Part shown: piece after piece, positions 11,903-22,870 of the stretch
Layout: each line of letters opens with the position of its first letter
Position numbering within the stretch: the first letter of the stretch is position 1
NCBI RefSeq assembly: GCF_002078875.1
Contig: NC_034412.1
Coordinates: forward strand, 32,249,552-32,313,551
Reading direction: 5' to 3'
Source of the DNA: Numida meleagris
Lineage: Eukaryota; Chordata; Aves; Galliformes; Numididae
DNA: 64,000 nucleotides
Notes under the pieces: model-generated
The model's database searches: none
Seen by the model: the letters and a program-made list of their open reading frames with translations, nothing else
What the model was told of the DNA's origin: nothing
Program-made: the position numbers and the translations under genes

Positions 11903-13557
11903 ACATAATTTTCCTTCCGTGACGTAATTCCTGCGTGTGCAACAGCAGTGAAAGCATGGATCTGAGCACGGATTCTTTACTTCTATAAACTACATTTCAA
12001 CCCCAATGATAAGTGCTCAGCATTTCCTTGTGGTATACATGTTAAGCTTTCTGGGAAAAAGAAGGTTTTAAAAATCTCATAGCATCCCAGAAAGCAACAT
12101 TTATTGTCTCAAAGACATGGAAAAGTCCCAATTCACTGCAAATTTTATGCAATTTGAAAACTAACCATAGTCTCAAGCCAGAAAGCTCCATCTGAATATC
12201 CTCCAAAGTTTTTATAATTCTGATATGAATTTGGATATGAATGTTGTGACTGGCTCATCTGAAATGAAGCACAAACACAAATCCAAGCACACCAAGCTTT
12301 GCCAAAGTATCTAGATTTGGTTTGACTTGGCTAGTTTTTCTTCATTCTTACGTTAACCTTTTTTTCTTATACAAAAGTGTTTTCTTCACTTATGACAATA
12401 ATGTTAAAAGAATGTGCTAGAATAGAATTTTTTCCCACACACTCTCCATTAAATGCACTAAGAGCCTGTGTTTTCCACTTTCAGATTACGTGAATAATTT
12501 CTCGCCATTTTCTGCAATTAGTCACACTTCTAAGCAATCAACTTACAGAGGGAGAGCCATTTTTATGTCAGTGTGCATGAACTTGAGTGGTTTGGTTACT
12601 GAACCTAGTTATTTTTTTTAACTTATCACCGAGTATAAGCAGAAATTAATATTCACAATGTAAAATATATAGGATTTATCTTCTTCAACTTTTACAGGAG
12701 GAACGTCCAAAAGAACATAGTGGAGTGTTTACATGTATGTGTGGAGGAAAAAGCTGAATGACTTCTAAAATTGTTCCTTCAGAGAAGTTCATGCTTATAT
12801 GGGTCTGAGTGTGTTTTTCTTCTACTTCCCAAGTGATTGCAGAGCATTTGCAATGTCCAGATTTTAGTTCTAGTGCATATCCAGGTTCAGATGAAATCTC
12901 AAGTCACAGTAAATCTTCACCAAATTTTCCTCGTGTTCACAGAGATGTTTCTATATTCCTCTTCCAATTGCCAAGCTTATTCTGTCCTTTTGGCAATGCG
13001 AAATGTTTGCTATCCAAGTTAAATAAGTTGACTAGCTATGAAGTAAGACTCAAGCTGTGTCATGGCTAAGTATCCTTAAACTGAGGGTTTTTATCTTATC
13101 TAATGTCTCCTTCTTTTATTTTTTAAATTTTGATGAAACAAAAAATAGATATTGCGCTGATTAGAAGGTAGAAAACTGAGAATGTAGTTACACTATGTAG
13201 GAAATTAATATCACAGAAAGTGGTGCAGGCATCAATTGCAGAAGAGTGCAGAAAAATTCAGAGGCGTTAAGTTCATCATAAGCTGTTAAATACAACTGTT
13301 TGAAATAGGTGTTCTAGCTCTCACAATTAGCGTTTTCTGCAGTCATGGGGTTTTATGATACTGCTGGATGCACCCCACTTACCTATGTCTTACAACTGGT
13401 ATCCCATCTAAATTTTTTTATAAAGGAACTCCTTGTAAGCATCTACACAGCTTCCACATCTTCCTCCTCCAAGTCCTTCTTAAAACAGGAGAAAGGAGTT
13501 GAAGTCCTGTGTTTGCTACCTTTTTTCCTAGTAATGTTTTTCTTTTTCTTTGCACTT

Positions 13558-13594
13558 TGTCTGCATCTATCGGTTGTCTGCATCTATCGGTTGT
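13558..13594. repeat. 17-bp perfect tandem duplication
   Basis: CTGCATCTATCGGTTGT occurs twice back to back. No base differs between copies, which suggests a recent slippage or duplication event. Confidence 0.92.
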
Positions 13595-15426
13595 TGTTAT
13601 TTTACTTAAATTGTAGAACCACAAACCTTTGTGTTTCTACTCACTTCTATATTTGCTGCTTTTATAGAGCAGAAGTATAAGCCGTGTCTAAAATTCTAGT
13701 ATGTGTCTTGGTAACAGTAATTAAACAGCACCAAAATATGTACCGTAGGAAAAAGCAGATATGTCAAATATAGACTGGGAAGAACTGTTTCAGTTTTATG
13801 AGGCTCCTGATAGAGAAGCTCAACATTCAGTGCAATTGTTTTGTTTTGGCTTTATCAGGTGTGAGAGATGCAAGTTTTTATTAGTTTCTCTATTTGTTAG
13901 CTTAGAGACTGTGTTTGCAGTGAAGATGGAGGAGGTTTTAGAGGGAGTTAAACCAGCTGTGTCCACATGGGTAGACTTCAGAAGTGGCACAGGGACATTT
14001 TTTCTAGAGATCTACAGGCAATTGTGTGGACATCATTGAGGTCCATGAAGGTAAAGCTGCAACCTGTTAAAAGTCTCTTCACTAAAAACGAACTTAAGGG
14101 GAAAACCAGCAAGGATTGTTTTAAACCCTCTGATTTCTTTATCAGGAAATCTGAATTCCTCCATTTAAGAAGTTTCTTGTTCTAGTATGTTAATAATGTC
14201 TAATTTAAACTATCAGCAAAAATATAACAGAGGTTACTTTTCTCATATACACACACTGCATAGATTGCCTTCTGTACAAAATAAGGACTGCAGGTGTTGT
14301 GTACAATTTCTTCTCTATTTGCTGCATAATTTAGAAAAACCTAGTAATCCAAAACCTAAGCACTTTTATGAACTATGCTTCCTGGAGAGAAACATTTTCT
14401 GTGTTTCAGTAATAGGCAGAAAATAAGCTTAGAAAGTAACTGATGGTACAATCACAATTTAAAAGCAAATCTCAACAAAGGTCCTGAACAGAACATTCTG
14501 TGTTCTCCAAAGTGATTGCCATTTTCCTCCCTCCACTGTTTACACTTACATGACAATAAGACCCTCAATTGAAAGTAGATGGCAAGACAAGCATGCCCAA
14601 TAACACTTCACCATGTTACCAATACATTAATAAGATTGGAAGATCAATTCAATTTCTAGCTTTTCTCAGAGAGGTGTTGCCTAACAAGATACAGAAAGAT
14701 GAATGCTGATCTCTGAAAACCACTACAGTATAAAGCGCTACAAAAGATTTTTTTTTTTTTAATATAACTGTGTGATAAAGCAAGCTTCTATAGATGAATC
14801 AATGATGTGGCTGTCCTAGCAGTCATCTAGAACAGTGAAAAATGAAGTCATTAGTAAAAAATAAAATGCAAGTATTACTCAATACTGGAACATTTTTCTC
14901 CCCATATTTCACGTTGAATTTTTAGTTGTGTCACATGCACCAAGATGAAAATAAGATGTGTAAGCTTAGTTTCTCCCCATACCACAGCAGAAATGAGTTA
15001 GTGAACCAAGAAAACTGAAATGCCTTCTGCTTTTAAAAGTAAGTATACTTTGGAAAATAAAAGCATATGCTGGGTATCATGTATGGAGTATGAAAAGAAC
15101 ATTGTGGCTATAATTCACTGTCTGCTTGGTGTCTTTGAACACATAAGGATGGAACAAAGAAAGAGAAAGGGAGAAGTATTGCTGCCCTATTGCTAGCCTA
15201 ATACTAATAAGATAGGTCCTCGCAGACTTTGAAGTCAGGCTGTTAACATATGGCCCAATAATTCTATGTATTATAACCAGGTCACCCTGTACTCAACTTT
15301 TGCCTACACTTAATTTGTCCCTAACACTCTGTTTATTTCAGGATTACTCGAGGGGTACAAGTTTTATTCTGGACTAACAGGCTGTAAATTATCCATCTCT
15401 ACTGGTAAAAGAGGAGTCCACACCCT

Positions 15427-15458
15427 GCTCTTCTCTTCCTCTTCTTCCTCTTCCCTTC
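15427..15458. repeat. polypyrimidine (CTT/TTC-rich) tract
   Basis: A stretch of about 31 pyrimidines built from CTTCCTC-like units; low-complexity sequence. Confidence 0.8.
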
Positions 15459-16730
15459 ACTATTCTGATGTAGGTTCACTGCTCAGATGCATGACGTTGC
15501 TGTTTGCTGTCTTCTCTGAGCTGACGTTACAAATCAGAACTGAAAGAGGAAGACTTCTGCACCAGTTTGTCATATGGCTGAAGATACATGTGTAATTGAT
15601 CAGTATAGTCTATTCTTAAGAACAGTTTTATATTTCTTGCTGGTATTGATCCGGTAATATCTGAATGTAGTCTGACTTCATCTAAGACCACAGAAATGCC
15701 TTCTTGCCTCTAGCTTGCATGAAGTGTCCAGTCGGTGTGAAGCTCTGAAAGCTAGTTGCCATCACTGGAGGTATTATGGTCTTATCTCATTTGTCCTTTG
15801 CTCTCCATGCTACATTCTTGTAAGGTAATAAATTGAGGTGACATGTTGTCTTTATCCACAAATCATCTTTTAGTATTCTGAGTTATCAAAAGGTGGTTTA
15901 TCAAAAGCTTAAAAAGAACAACCCTCAACTTCTCTTCATGACCAAAGCACTGCTTTTCTTTGAGGGTGTATGTCATCTGTGTAAGTCTTCATAACTGTCT
16001 GAGTACATACAATGAATTTTTCTCAGGAACTTGGACCCATTCAACCTCTTCATCTTGCTACTGACAGAAGACATAATACTTAAATGTGGCATACCCAGCT
16101 GATCAGGTAACATGTGTCTTCAAAGAAATCCAAAGAAATATTTCAATGCAGACTACCAAAAGAAGACACTTTACTGTGCGTGTTTCTTCTGAAACAGCAT
16201 AAAGGAAAAACATATGCCATGAAGTTCATGTTTTTATATGTTGTTGGGGGTGATGCTCAAGTAAAAGTATTCATAAACACAATGTCAAATCTGTGCATTT
16301 AAAAAATAGAAAATGGTAGTGCATAAGATTGTTATCTGCTGTGAGTCTTTGTCTTAACGGAGGGAAAAATATGAACTGGTCATAGATATTAGAACTCTTT
16401 GATCATTGCAAGATAAGATTCAATTAATTGAGATTTGTCACTGCTAGTGTCAGTGCATACTGGTTCTGAACAATCACCTTGGTGGAGAGTCCAAAGAACA
16501 TAATTTCCCAGTATTGGAAGTCAATGTAGCGTGAACATGGCTAGCTACGGCCCACGGAGTTGAATGCATCCAAGAACTCTGTGTGTTTTTATGTAGCACC
16601 ATAGGGTATGGTCAGCCTTGCCAGTTCTCAGCACAAAACCAGATGTCTGAGTTGCTGATGGGTTTGTTTGGAAATGTTCTCAATTATGTGGAAGGCTACT
16701 GCAGTTGTGTTAGATGGATGCCTAAGATGA

Positions 16731-16915
16731 AAGGATAATTCATGTTAGAAGGGATCTCAGTGGGTCTCTAGTCCTCGCTCAGAGCAGGGTCAGCTTTGAA
16801 ATCAGACCAGGTAGCTCAGGAGTCGAACAAACAAGGTCTCGAAAGCTCCAAAGACAGAAACATAGATCTCTCCATGCAACTAGCTTATTATCCTGAAAGG
16901 GACATTTTATTACCA
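16731..16915 (-). mobile_element. old CR1 3' fragment, antisense
   Basis: On the plus strand the words TTAGAAGGGATCTCAGTGGG, CTCTAGTCCTCGCTCAGAGC, AGGTAGCTCAGGAGTCG, GGTCTCGAAAGCTCCAAAGA and CTCTCCATGCAACTAGC follow the order seen in antisense CR1 3' ends (an AAGGGACCTC, CTAGTCCAAC, GCTCAGAGCAGGG, TTGCTCAGGG, TTGAAxxCTCCAAGGA, CAACCTGTTCC layout). Divergence is higher than in the other copies, so this is probably an older subfamily member. The right edge is uncertain. Confidence 0.65.
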
Positions 16916-19900
16916 AATTTGGTCTACCTGTGCAATCTTAAATTAAACCTTTATTTCAATGTATGTATTTTACAGATTTTTTTTTGTGAAAAAGTGGCAA
17001 TTACTCTATTTATAAGTGACCAGATGATATAATCCTTTTTCCGTAACAGTTCTTAGCTAGAACAGTTTGCTAAGAAAAAACTGACAGAGGAAAAGAAGTT
17101 GGAAAATCTACGTATTACAGAGAGATGTAATTCCCTCTCCCCAGATGTTTTCCCATAGACTGGAACATCATCTTTCTGTCCTTGTATGATTCTGCGAGAC
17201 CTGTCTGAAGTCTACTGAAATTAAGGGTTCTTTATCCTGAATGAAGATATTCCAAAGATATCCTTTCATTTGATTTGTTAGAAAATAAATTGTGTTTTTA
17301 CACAGAGATTGAATTTGACATCAAATACTACTTGACTCCATGGAAACAAGAAGCCTCTTCTCCATTCATATTGTGTCTCAGAAGTATCATCAATACTGTA
17401 TTCCTTATCCTACTACTAATAATTACAAGCTTAATCCAGGATTAAATGTTAATTTAATCCTGCTTCACCAAACATTCACAGTGGTCTGTTTTCCTCTCCA
17501 AAGCATTCAAATAAAGAAATTGGGTAAATGTAAGGAAAGATCAGAAAGGTAGATCTGCTTTGTAAGATCTTTGCTATTAAAAGCCCTTAAACATAAATGG
17601 TGAAAAGACAAAAGTCTTGCAGTACCTGATGATTAGATAGAATTAGTTGAAAAGTTACTGTTTTAACTACATTTAAAAGCCACTTCAGAATAAATATATA
17701 TTAATGTAATACATGTAGAAAGATTTCTCCAACAAAAAATATTGCATGCAATTATGTTGTTTTCTTCTGAGAGAAAAAAGAGAGTATTCTCTCTTCTTCG
17801 GTTAATTAATCGTTCTTGGATTTCTGAGAGGTATACCGCCTTATTCCCACAACCATCCTTGTCTAAAGTATGCATATCATCTCAGAGTGAGGAAGTACTC
17901 TGTAGCTTAAATGATCCATCAAACAGTTGATGCAGAGCTGGAATGGTACCTGTTTGTCATCCAAAAGTCAAATTTGTGATGGAAAGATTTATACCTGCAT
18001 CATTTCCCTCCCTGCACCCCAACTCTGTGTGCTGAGATTGACTTGCAGTCCACATCACTACCTTCTCACTGTATTTTCTTCTGAAAGTGAGAAGATGGAT
18101 TATCAGCACACACATCATACTCTGGTCATCAGAGCAGCAATGAGGTAACAGAAAAATTTTGTCAAGCATGGCAGAATCTGCAAACTTGCATCCAATTACG
18201 TGTTTAAACACAGACACGTTGCTGTAAGAAAGGGAATCCAGTTCACAAGTTTCAAACATTGGCTTTTGACTTCTGTCGGCAAGGAAAAAATCCTCAACTT
18301 TAACAGTTAATATGAAATATTTGTGTGCCTGGTGAATAAATTAAGTAAATTGGAGCAAAATTGTTTGCCTTTACTCCTATAATTTGTTCAGCTCAACATT
18401 TCTGTATGCATAGAAGGGAGGTGGTTTTAATACAGGGGCAGTGCCGGTTATTAGTTGTTGCCTGGAGAATTTATCCTGTGCTTGGTATGCATTGTTTTTA
18501 CAAGACTGAACTTGTTATCTGGGACACAGAGCACAGTTTGCTTAGCACAAAGGTCTTGTTTCTGCTATCATGCAGAGGAGATTTGGGCAGGGATAAAATG
18601 AAGTCACTGTGAAATGTCCCATCTCAATATAATGCATCTCGGTTAACAGCAGGGAGTCACAGTAGTTGAAGTAATTAGATAAGGCTTTGTTCCTTTCACC
18701 TAAAGGAGAAGCCATGTGGTAGCAAAATACAAAGGAAATTGCTAGACCATATGTATTGCAGTTCTCTATTTCCAGTTATTTTCTTCTATGAAAAGCTTAC
18801 CATAAAATATTGATATCTATAATGGGGAATGTTTATACTTTGTTGGGTCAAAAGTATAGGCACATATTTCAGCTTAAGCTAACATCATGACTGTCAGTAT
18901 ATAAAGTGCTTCAAAATGGACTTTAAGAAAACACGCAGCAGTATGCCACTTCTCATAGGTAGATTCTGCCACAGTTTTCAAAGCAAAATTCAAAATGCAT
19001 CATTTCTTGATATATTTCCCAGTAGACTGAGGATTGATTTCTTCCAAGGTATTTTGAAGCAAACCAATGTTTATGAGTTCATGAAAAGTTCATGTAAACC
19101 AAAGCAAACATTTTAAAACTATGCTAATTATAAATCGAAAAGAACTTCTTACAACTCAGTTACTTGAAAAAGGAATAAAAGCAGGGAAAAAAATCGAGAG
19201 TTGGATGGTGTTTTCTTTTGTATTTCAGCTTCATCACTGAAAGGATTCTGTCTCCCAAGCTAGCTGATTTAAGTGGAGCTTCACTCACAGGTAGGTTCAG
19301 ACCCAGAGGAGGAAAAGTCTTTAAGTCAAGGAATTAAAAAGAAACTTAACAAGGTCTAAAGAGAATACAGTAAACATTGTTTGAGATGAAGAAGAAAAGG
19401 CAAGAAAGTTTTATGTGCCCCCTGTCAAGTAGACAAATTGAAATGACCAAAATGACAGAAACAATAATTAAAATAATAATACTTATTTTATATATAAATA
19501 TTTATATATTTATATATATATGAAAATGCTCAGGCTCAAAAGGAAAGCGGTAAAGCAAACTGGTGACAGCTAGGAAAGTCAAAGTCATGATGTTTCTCAT
19601 ATGATAGCATCAGCTCTGTGCAGCTGCTTGAAAAATTTGCATCTAATATCAAGAGAAGAACATCTGCTGCTCAGTATGCAGCAGGCCACCAAAGCTGCTG
19701 TAGAGAAGAGGTGGGAGGAACAGATAGATTGGAACTAGATCATGATAAGCAGAACACGGAAGTGGCATCCCACTGAATGGCATGACCTCTATTATCACTT
19801 TTGAAGTCATTTACTCCCACTTCTCCTTCAGTGGCTAGCAGTCACTGTGATGGAGTTGGCTGCCATAGGCAAGTGAAGATGGTAGTAAATCTCCCAAGGT

Positions 19901-22313
19901 GGCATAGTTTTCACTGAACAAGTGTTTTCTGCAACATGAAATACATGTTTTCAAAGTGACAAAATCCCTTCTATGAACTTAGGAACAAACTGCCTAACCC
20001 CTGCTTCCAGCCAGTACACAGCTCATGTGGAGAGGCAGCACAGCAAAAAACTCCATCAGATAAGAGAACAATGATACAAAACAAATACACAGGGATCCAT
20101 TTGTGAGTAATCATGCATAATAAGAGGGATGAGTGTTAGATATACTAAAAAAATACTGATTCAGGCATATCTTTAAAACTATCTTAAAGGGCTTTTTAAA
20201 AAGAATTCTGTTTATCTCAGTAAATTCTTTAAGTTTTAATGGTTCGTTACACCGAGCAGCAAGAAATTATAGGATAGAGTTTTAAAATGATGTTACAACC
20301 TGTATAGTTCAAAGAAAAGTACATGTTTTTTTTTTCCTTTCTGAGTATCTCAGTAATTCAGAAATTGAGTCTTAACTGTATATAAATTATTATTTACAAG
20401 TTGTGTGTTTTACTTCCTTGTATGCATATACTGACATACACTTTTAGAAACCATTTCATTTAAAGAGTATTATGCTATTTTTCATTTTAATTTCCTCTGT
20501 TTTCACACACTGACAGTTCTTCTTGTCTCTCTTAAACAACTGTACTGTCAATATTAAAGCCAAAGTAGTACCACTGGTCATTTCAGGAACCCATTGGTAA
20601 TGCAGCAGTGCTCAAAAGATGTTGTCAGATCAGCTATATTTGGTTTGAGAGCAACACAATTGTCTAATAATCTAATAATAATTTAAAAATCTGTGACACC
20701 ATCTGTGCAAAAAGCCCAACAGAGGCTGTGCTTTCTCACAGTATGGCTTGCCTATAATGTGATTTGATATCTGTGGTGGGCAGCTGTTTTTACAAGTTTT
20801 GCTATCAGAATTATCTCTCTTTCTCCTCCATATTATGTGCATAGAAGTTCCTATCTGGAAAAATGTAATGGCAGTTAGAAAAAGACCTTGTATTGACTGT
20901 GTGCAACAATTCTGATTAATGGATTCAGTAGAAATGGTATGAGCCAACTTTTAATTACAATTTTGATCATTTTGTCAGGTATAACATAATGAAATGCCAA
21001 ACATGGTTATTAGGAATAGCAGAATCCAAGACTTTTGCTTATTTTATCAGTAAACAGAAATATTTAGAAAAAGAATTGCACTTTCACTGAACTGGTTTTT
21101 TTTCAGAAAATATTTTCTAATTTTGAGCAATGAATAAAGCTGTTCAAAACAAAAGAGTTTGCGTGAAGTGAGGTGCTAGCCACAATGTGCATGTAGGTGT
21201 AAATCATTCAGTATTTCATCTTATTCTAGAAAGTACAGTGGCTTGCTACCAAGGATTTTTACAAATACTCTCAGCTTTCTCCTGCAGGGGTTGAAGAATA
21301 AATGGTAATGTGAACAGAAGTGGAGTAGTGAGATCCCAAGGATGCTGCTTGGGATATATAGCTGTATAGCTTATATAGCTGTACCATCTGAGTAATCACA
21401 AAAAAAAAAAATTGTTTGGCCAGCTAGATCTCAGAAACCTGTTATAAAGTACTATTCCTTTCCTCATATTTTCAAAGTCTGTCAGCACTCTGTAGCAGAA
21501 CCTGGAAGATGGTGATTCTTGGTTCTCTGTCTGGACCCAGGCAGGAAGGTAGACTCAAAATAGATGTGTACCATAGAAACAGAATGAAATCAAAGCATTT
21601 ACAAATCTTTTTTACTGGTAGCTCATGAGTATCATGTGCTTTGTTCTAAGCCCTAGTCTGAAATCCAAAATGCTCTGTTATGGCAGCACATGCACACATG
21701 TAAAAGGAAGACTTTCCAGAAATTAATACTTTTAGAGTATCCTGTTGTGTAGTGGCTTATACATGTGTGTATAAAAAACACTTTGAAAAAAGAGTTTATA
21801 TGTAAACCACTTTTCAAAGGTGTGTCATGTAAGAGACTTTATGATAGAGAACTTCTTATTAATATTTGCCTCTTGTGAGTCATAATTCATTTTGTCACAG
21901 ACTGCAGTGGCAGTGGTTGGCTTTTATTAAAATAATAGCTTTGTTGACTATCAGTGTTTGGAGCTATTTCATAACAAGGGTCACCATTTGTCTCCTTTGT
22001 CACCATGACCTTCAGATTATGTCTATACTTTCAACTTCAGTCTAACACGCTGCTTTCATTTACTTGATGGTTCCATGTTTCAACAGTACTTAAAGAGTTG
22101 TTGACCGCAAATGGGAAAGTTTGAAAATACTGCTCTTTAAAATAATTCCTTCTGTTTATACTGTATTCTAAATTTATTTGCTTTCTCTTTTCTTTTTAAA
22201 AGGAAGTTGTTCGCATAAAGCAATCATTTTTTTTTTTATATTTCAACATTTTTATTTTAAATTTTTTACTTTTTTCTTTCATTTCTTTTATCCACCTGAT
22301 TTACCTCTTCAGC
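16916..22313. other. unannotated sequence, no gene seen
   Basis: About 5.4 kb of AT-rich DNA. An AT-only stretch (TATATAAATATTTATATAT type) lies at 19484-19521 and an A run near 21401-21411. Short open frames (for example 17957-18259 minus and 18361-18612 plus) lack domains. Confidence 0.45.
19484..19521. repeat. AT-rich low-complexity tract
   Basis: Alternating TATA/AAAT units with no G or C over about 38 bases apart from the edges. Confidence 0.8.
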
Positions 22314-22389
22314 CATAGGTGGCCAAACTTTTGGCTTGCCTGGGCCTCACAGAGTGAATAGGAATTGTCTCTGTCTGCACGTACATAGG

Positions 22390-22436
22390 TTGCATCGAAA
22401 GTAATGCCTCATATTTATTTCCATGGCTTTCTGTGG
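22390..22436. mobile_element. mariner terminal fragment nested in hAT
   Basis: GCATCGAAAGTAATGCCTC followed by ATATTTATTTCCATGG repeats, with few changes, the left end of the mariner element at 671-1234. It lies between the hAT transposase stop codon and the hAT terminus, so it either inserted there or is what remains after an internal deletion of a longer insertion. Its inner edge is not clear. Confidence 0.65.
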
Positions 22437-22469
22437 CTTTTTTGACCTTATTTTTGTGAAACTAACACA

Positions 22470-22870
22470 TCAGTCTTTTTCAGTGGAAGTAGCTACAATT
22501 CTTAGTGAGTTCTCAAGGTGTTTTTCAGAGACTTTTGATGAAAGTTTACTCTTCCCATCCTTCATCCTTGAAAACAGTTGATTGCAAAGGTATGTACTGC
22601 CAGAAGGCAATGACATGAATGAGGTGTGATTGTGAAGCAAGGGGTATTTCTCTCTGTAAGATAGGGCTCATAAAAGTCTGGTAAAGAGATGTGATCAAAT
22701 TTTTCTTTGACTTGAATATCTGACTGCAACTCAGTACATTCCATTTGAAAATTCTCAGGTAATTTATGTCAATAGAATTGCAAATATACAAAAAAATTGA
22801 TGATTTTTTCAGCAATCTTGAAACCTGTTCTCAAATTCCTTTATCAAAACAGAAAGAAAGGCTGCATTCT
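22470..22870 (-). pseudogene. hAT transposase C-terminal remnant
   Basis: Read across three frames, the minus strand gives EFENRFQDC then a stop, then IDINYL, a frameshift, then PENFQMECTELQSDI, KEKFDHISLPDFY, a second shift, and KSKLSSKVSEKHLENSLRI ending TEKD and a TGA at 22472-22470. This order (DIN-LPE, LQ-D, K-KF, L-FY, SRMK, KSK-R/S-xx-S-EHLxxxLRI) is the C-terminal dimerisation domain of hAT transposases, close in style to those domesticated as GTF2IRD2 and FAM200/ZBED proteins. At least two frameshifts and one in-frame stop show it is a pseudogene and not a domesticated gene. Confidence 0.78.

Larger units (their letters stand above)
11173..16730. other. unannotated sequence, no gene seen
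   Basis: About 5.5 kb without a recognised gene or interspersed repeat. It holds a 15-bp tandem duplication near 11874, a 17-bp tandem duplication near 13558, a T run at 14749-14760 and a pyrimidine tract at 15427-15458. The 111-codon frame at 13345-13680 is Phe/Leu/Ser-rich without motifs and crosses the 17-bp duplication, so it is read as chance. Confidence 0.45.
22314..22870 (-). mobile_element. hAT-Charlie-like DNA transposon, 3' part
   Basis: The left (3') end starts with CATAGGTGGCCAAACTTTTG, which fits the CAGGGGTGGCCAA-type terminal inverted repeat of Charlie hAT elements. Inside, the minus strand encodes the C-terminal dimerisation domain of a hAT transposase. The matching 5' terminus was not found toward higher coordinates, so the element is truncated, and the right edge is only where similarity fades. 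A mariner end sits inside the 3' UTR near 22.41 kb. The 8 bases left of the terminus (22306-22313) would be one copy of the target duplication, but a partner was not found. Confidence 0.75.

Noticed and set aside
22470..22870. Domesticated hAT gene
   Set aside because: At least two frameshifts and an in-frame stop break the C-terminal domain, and no N-terminal part is nearby.
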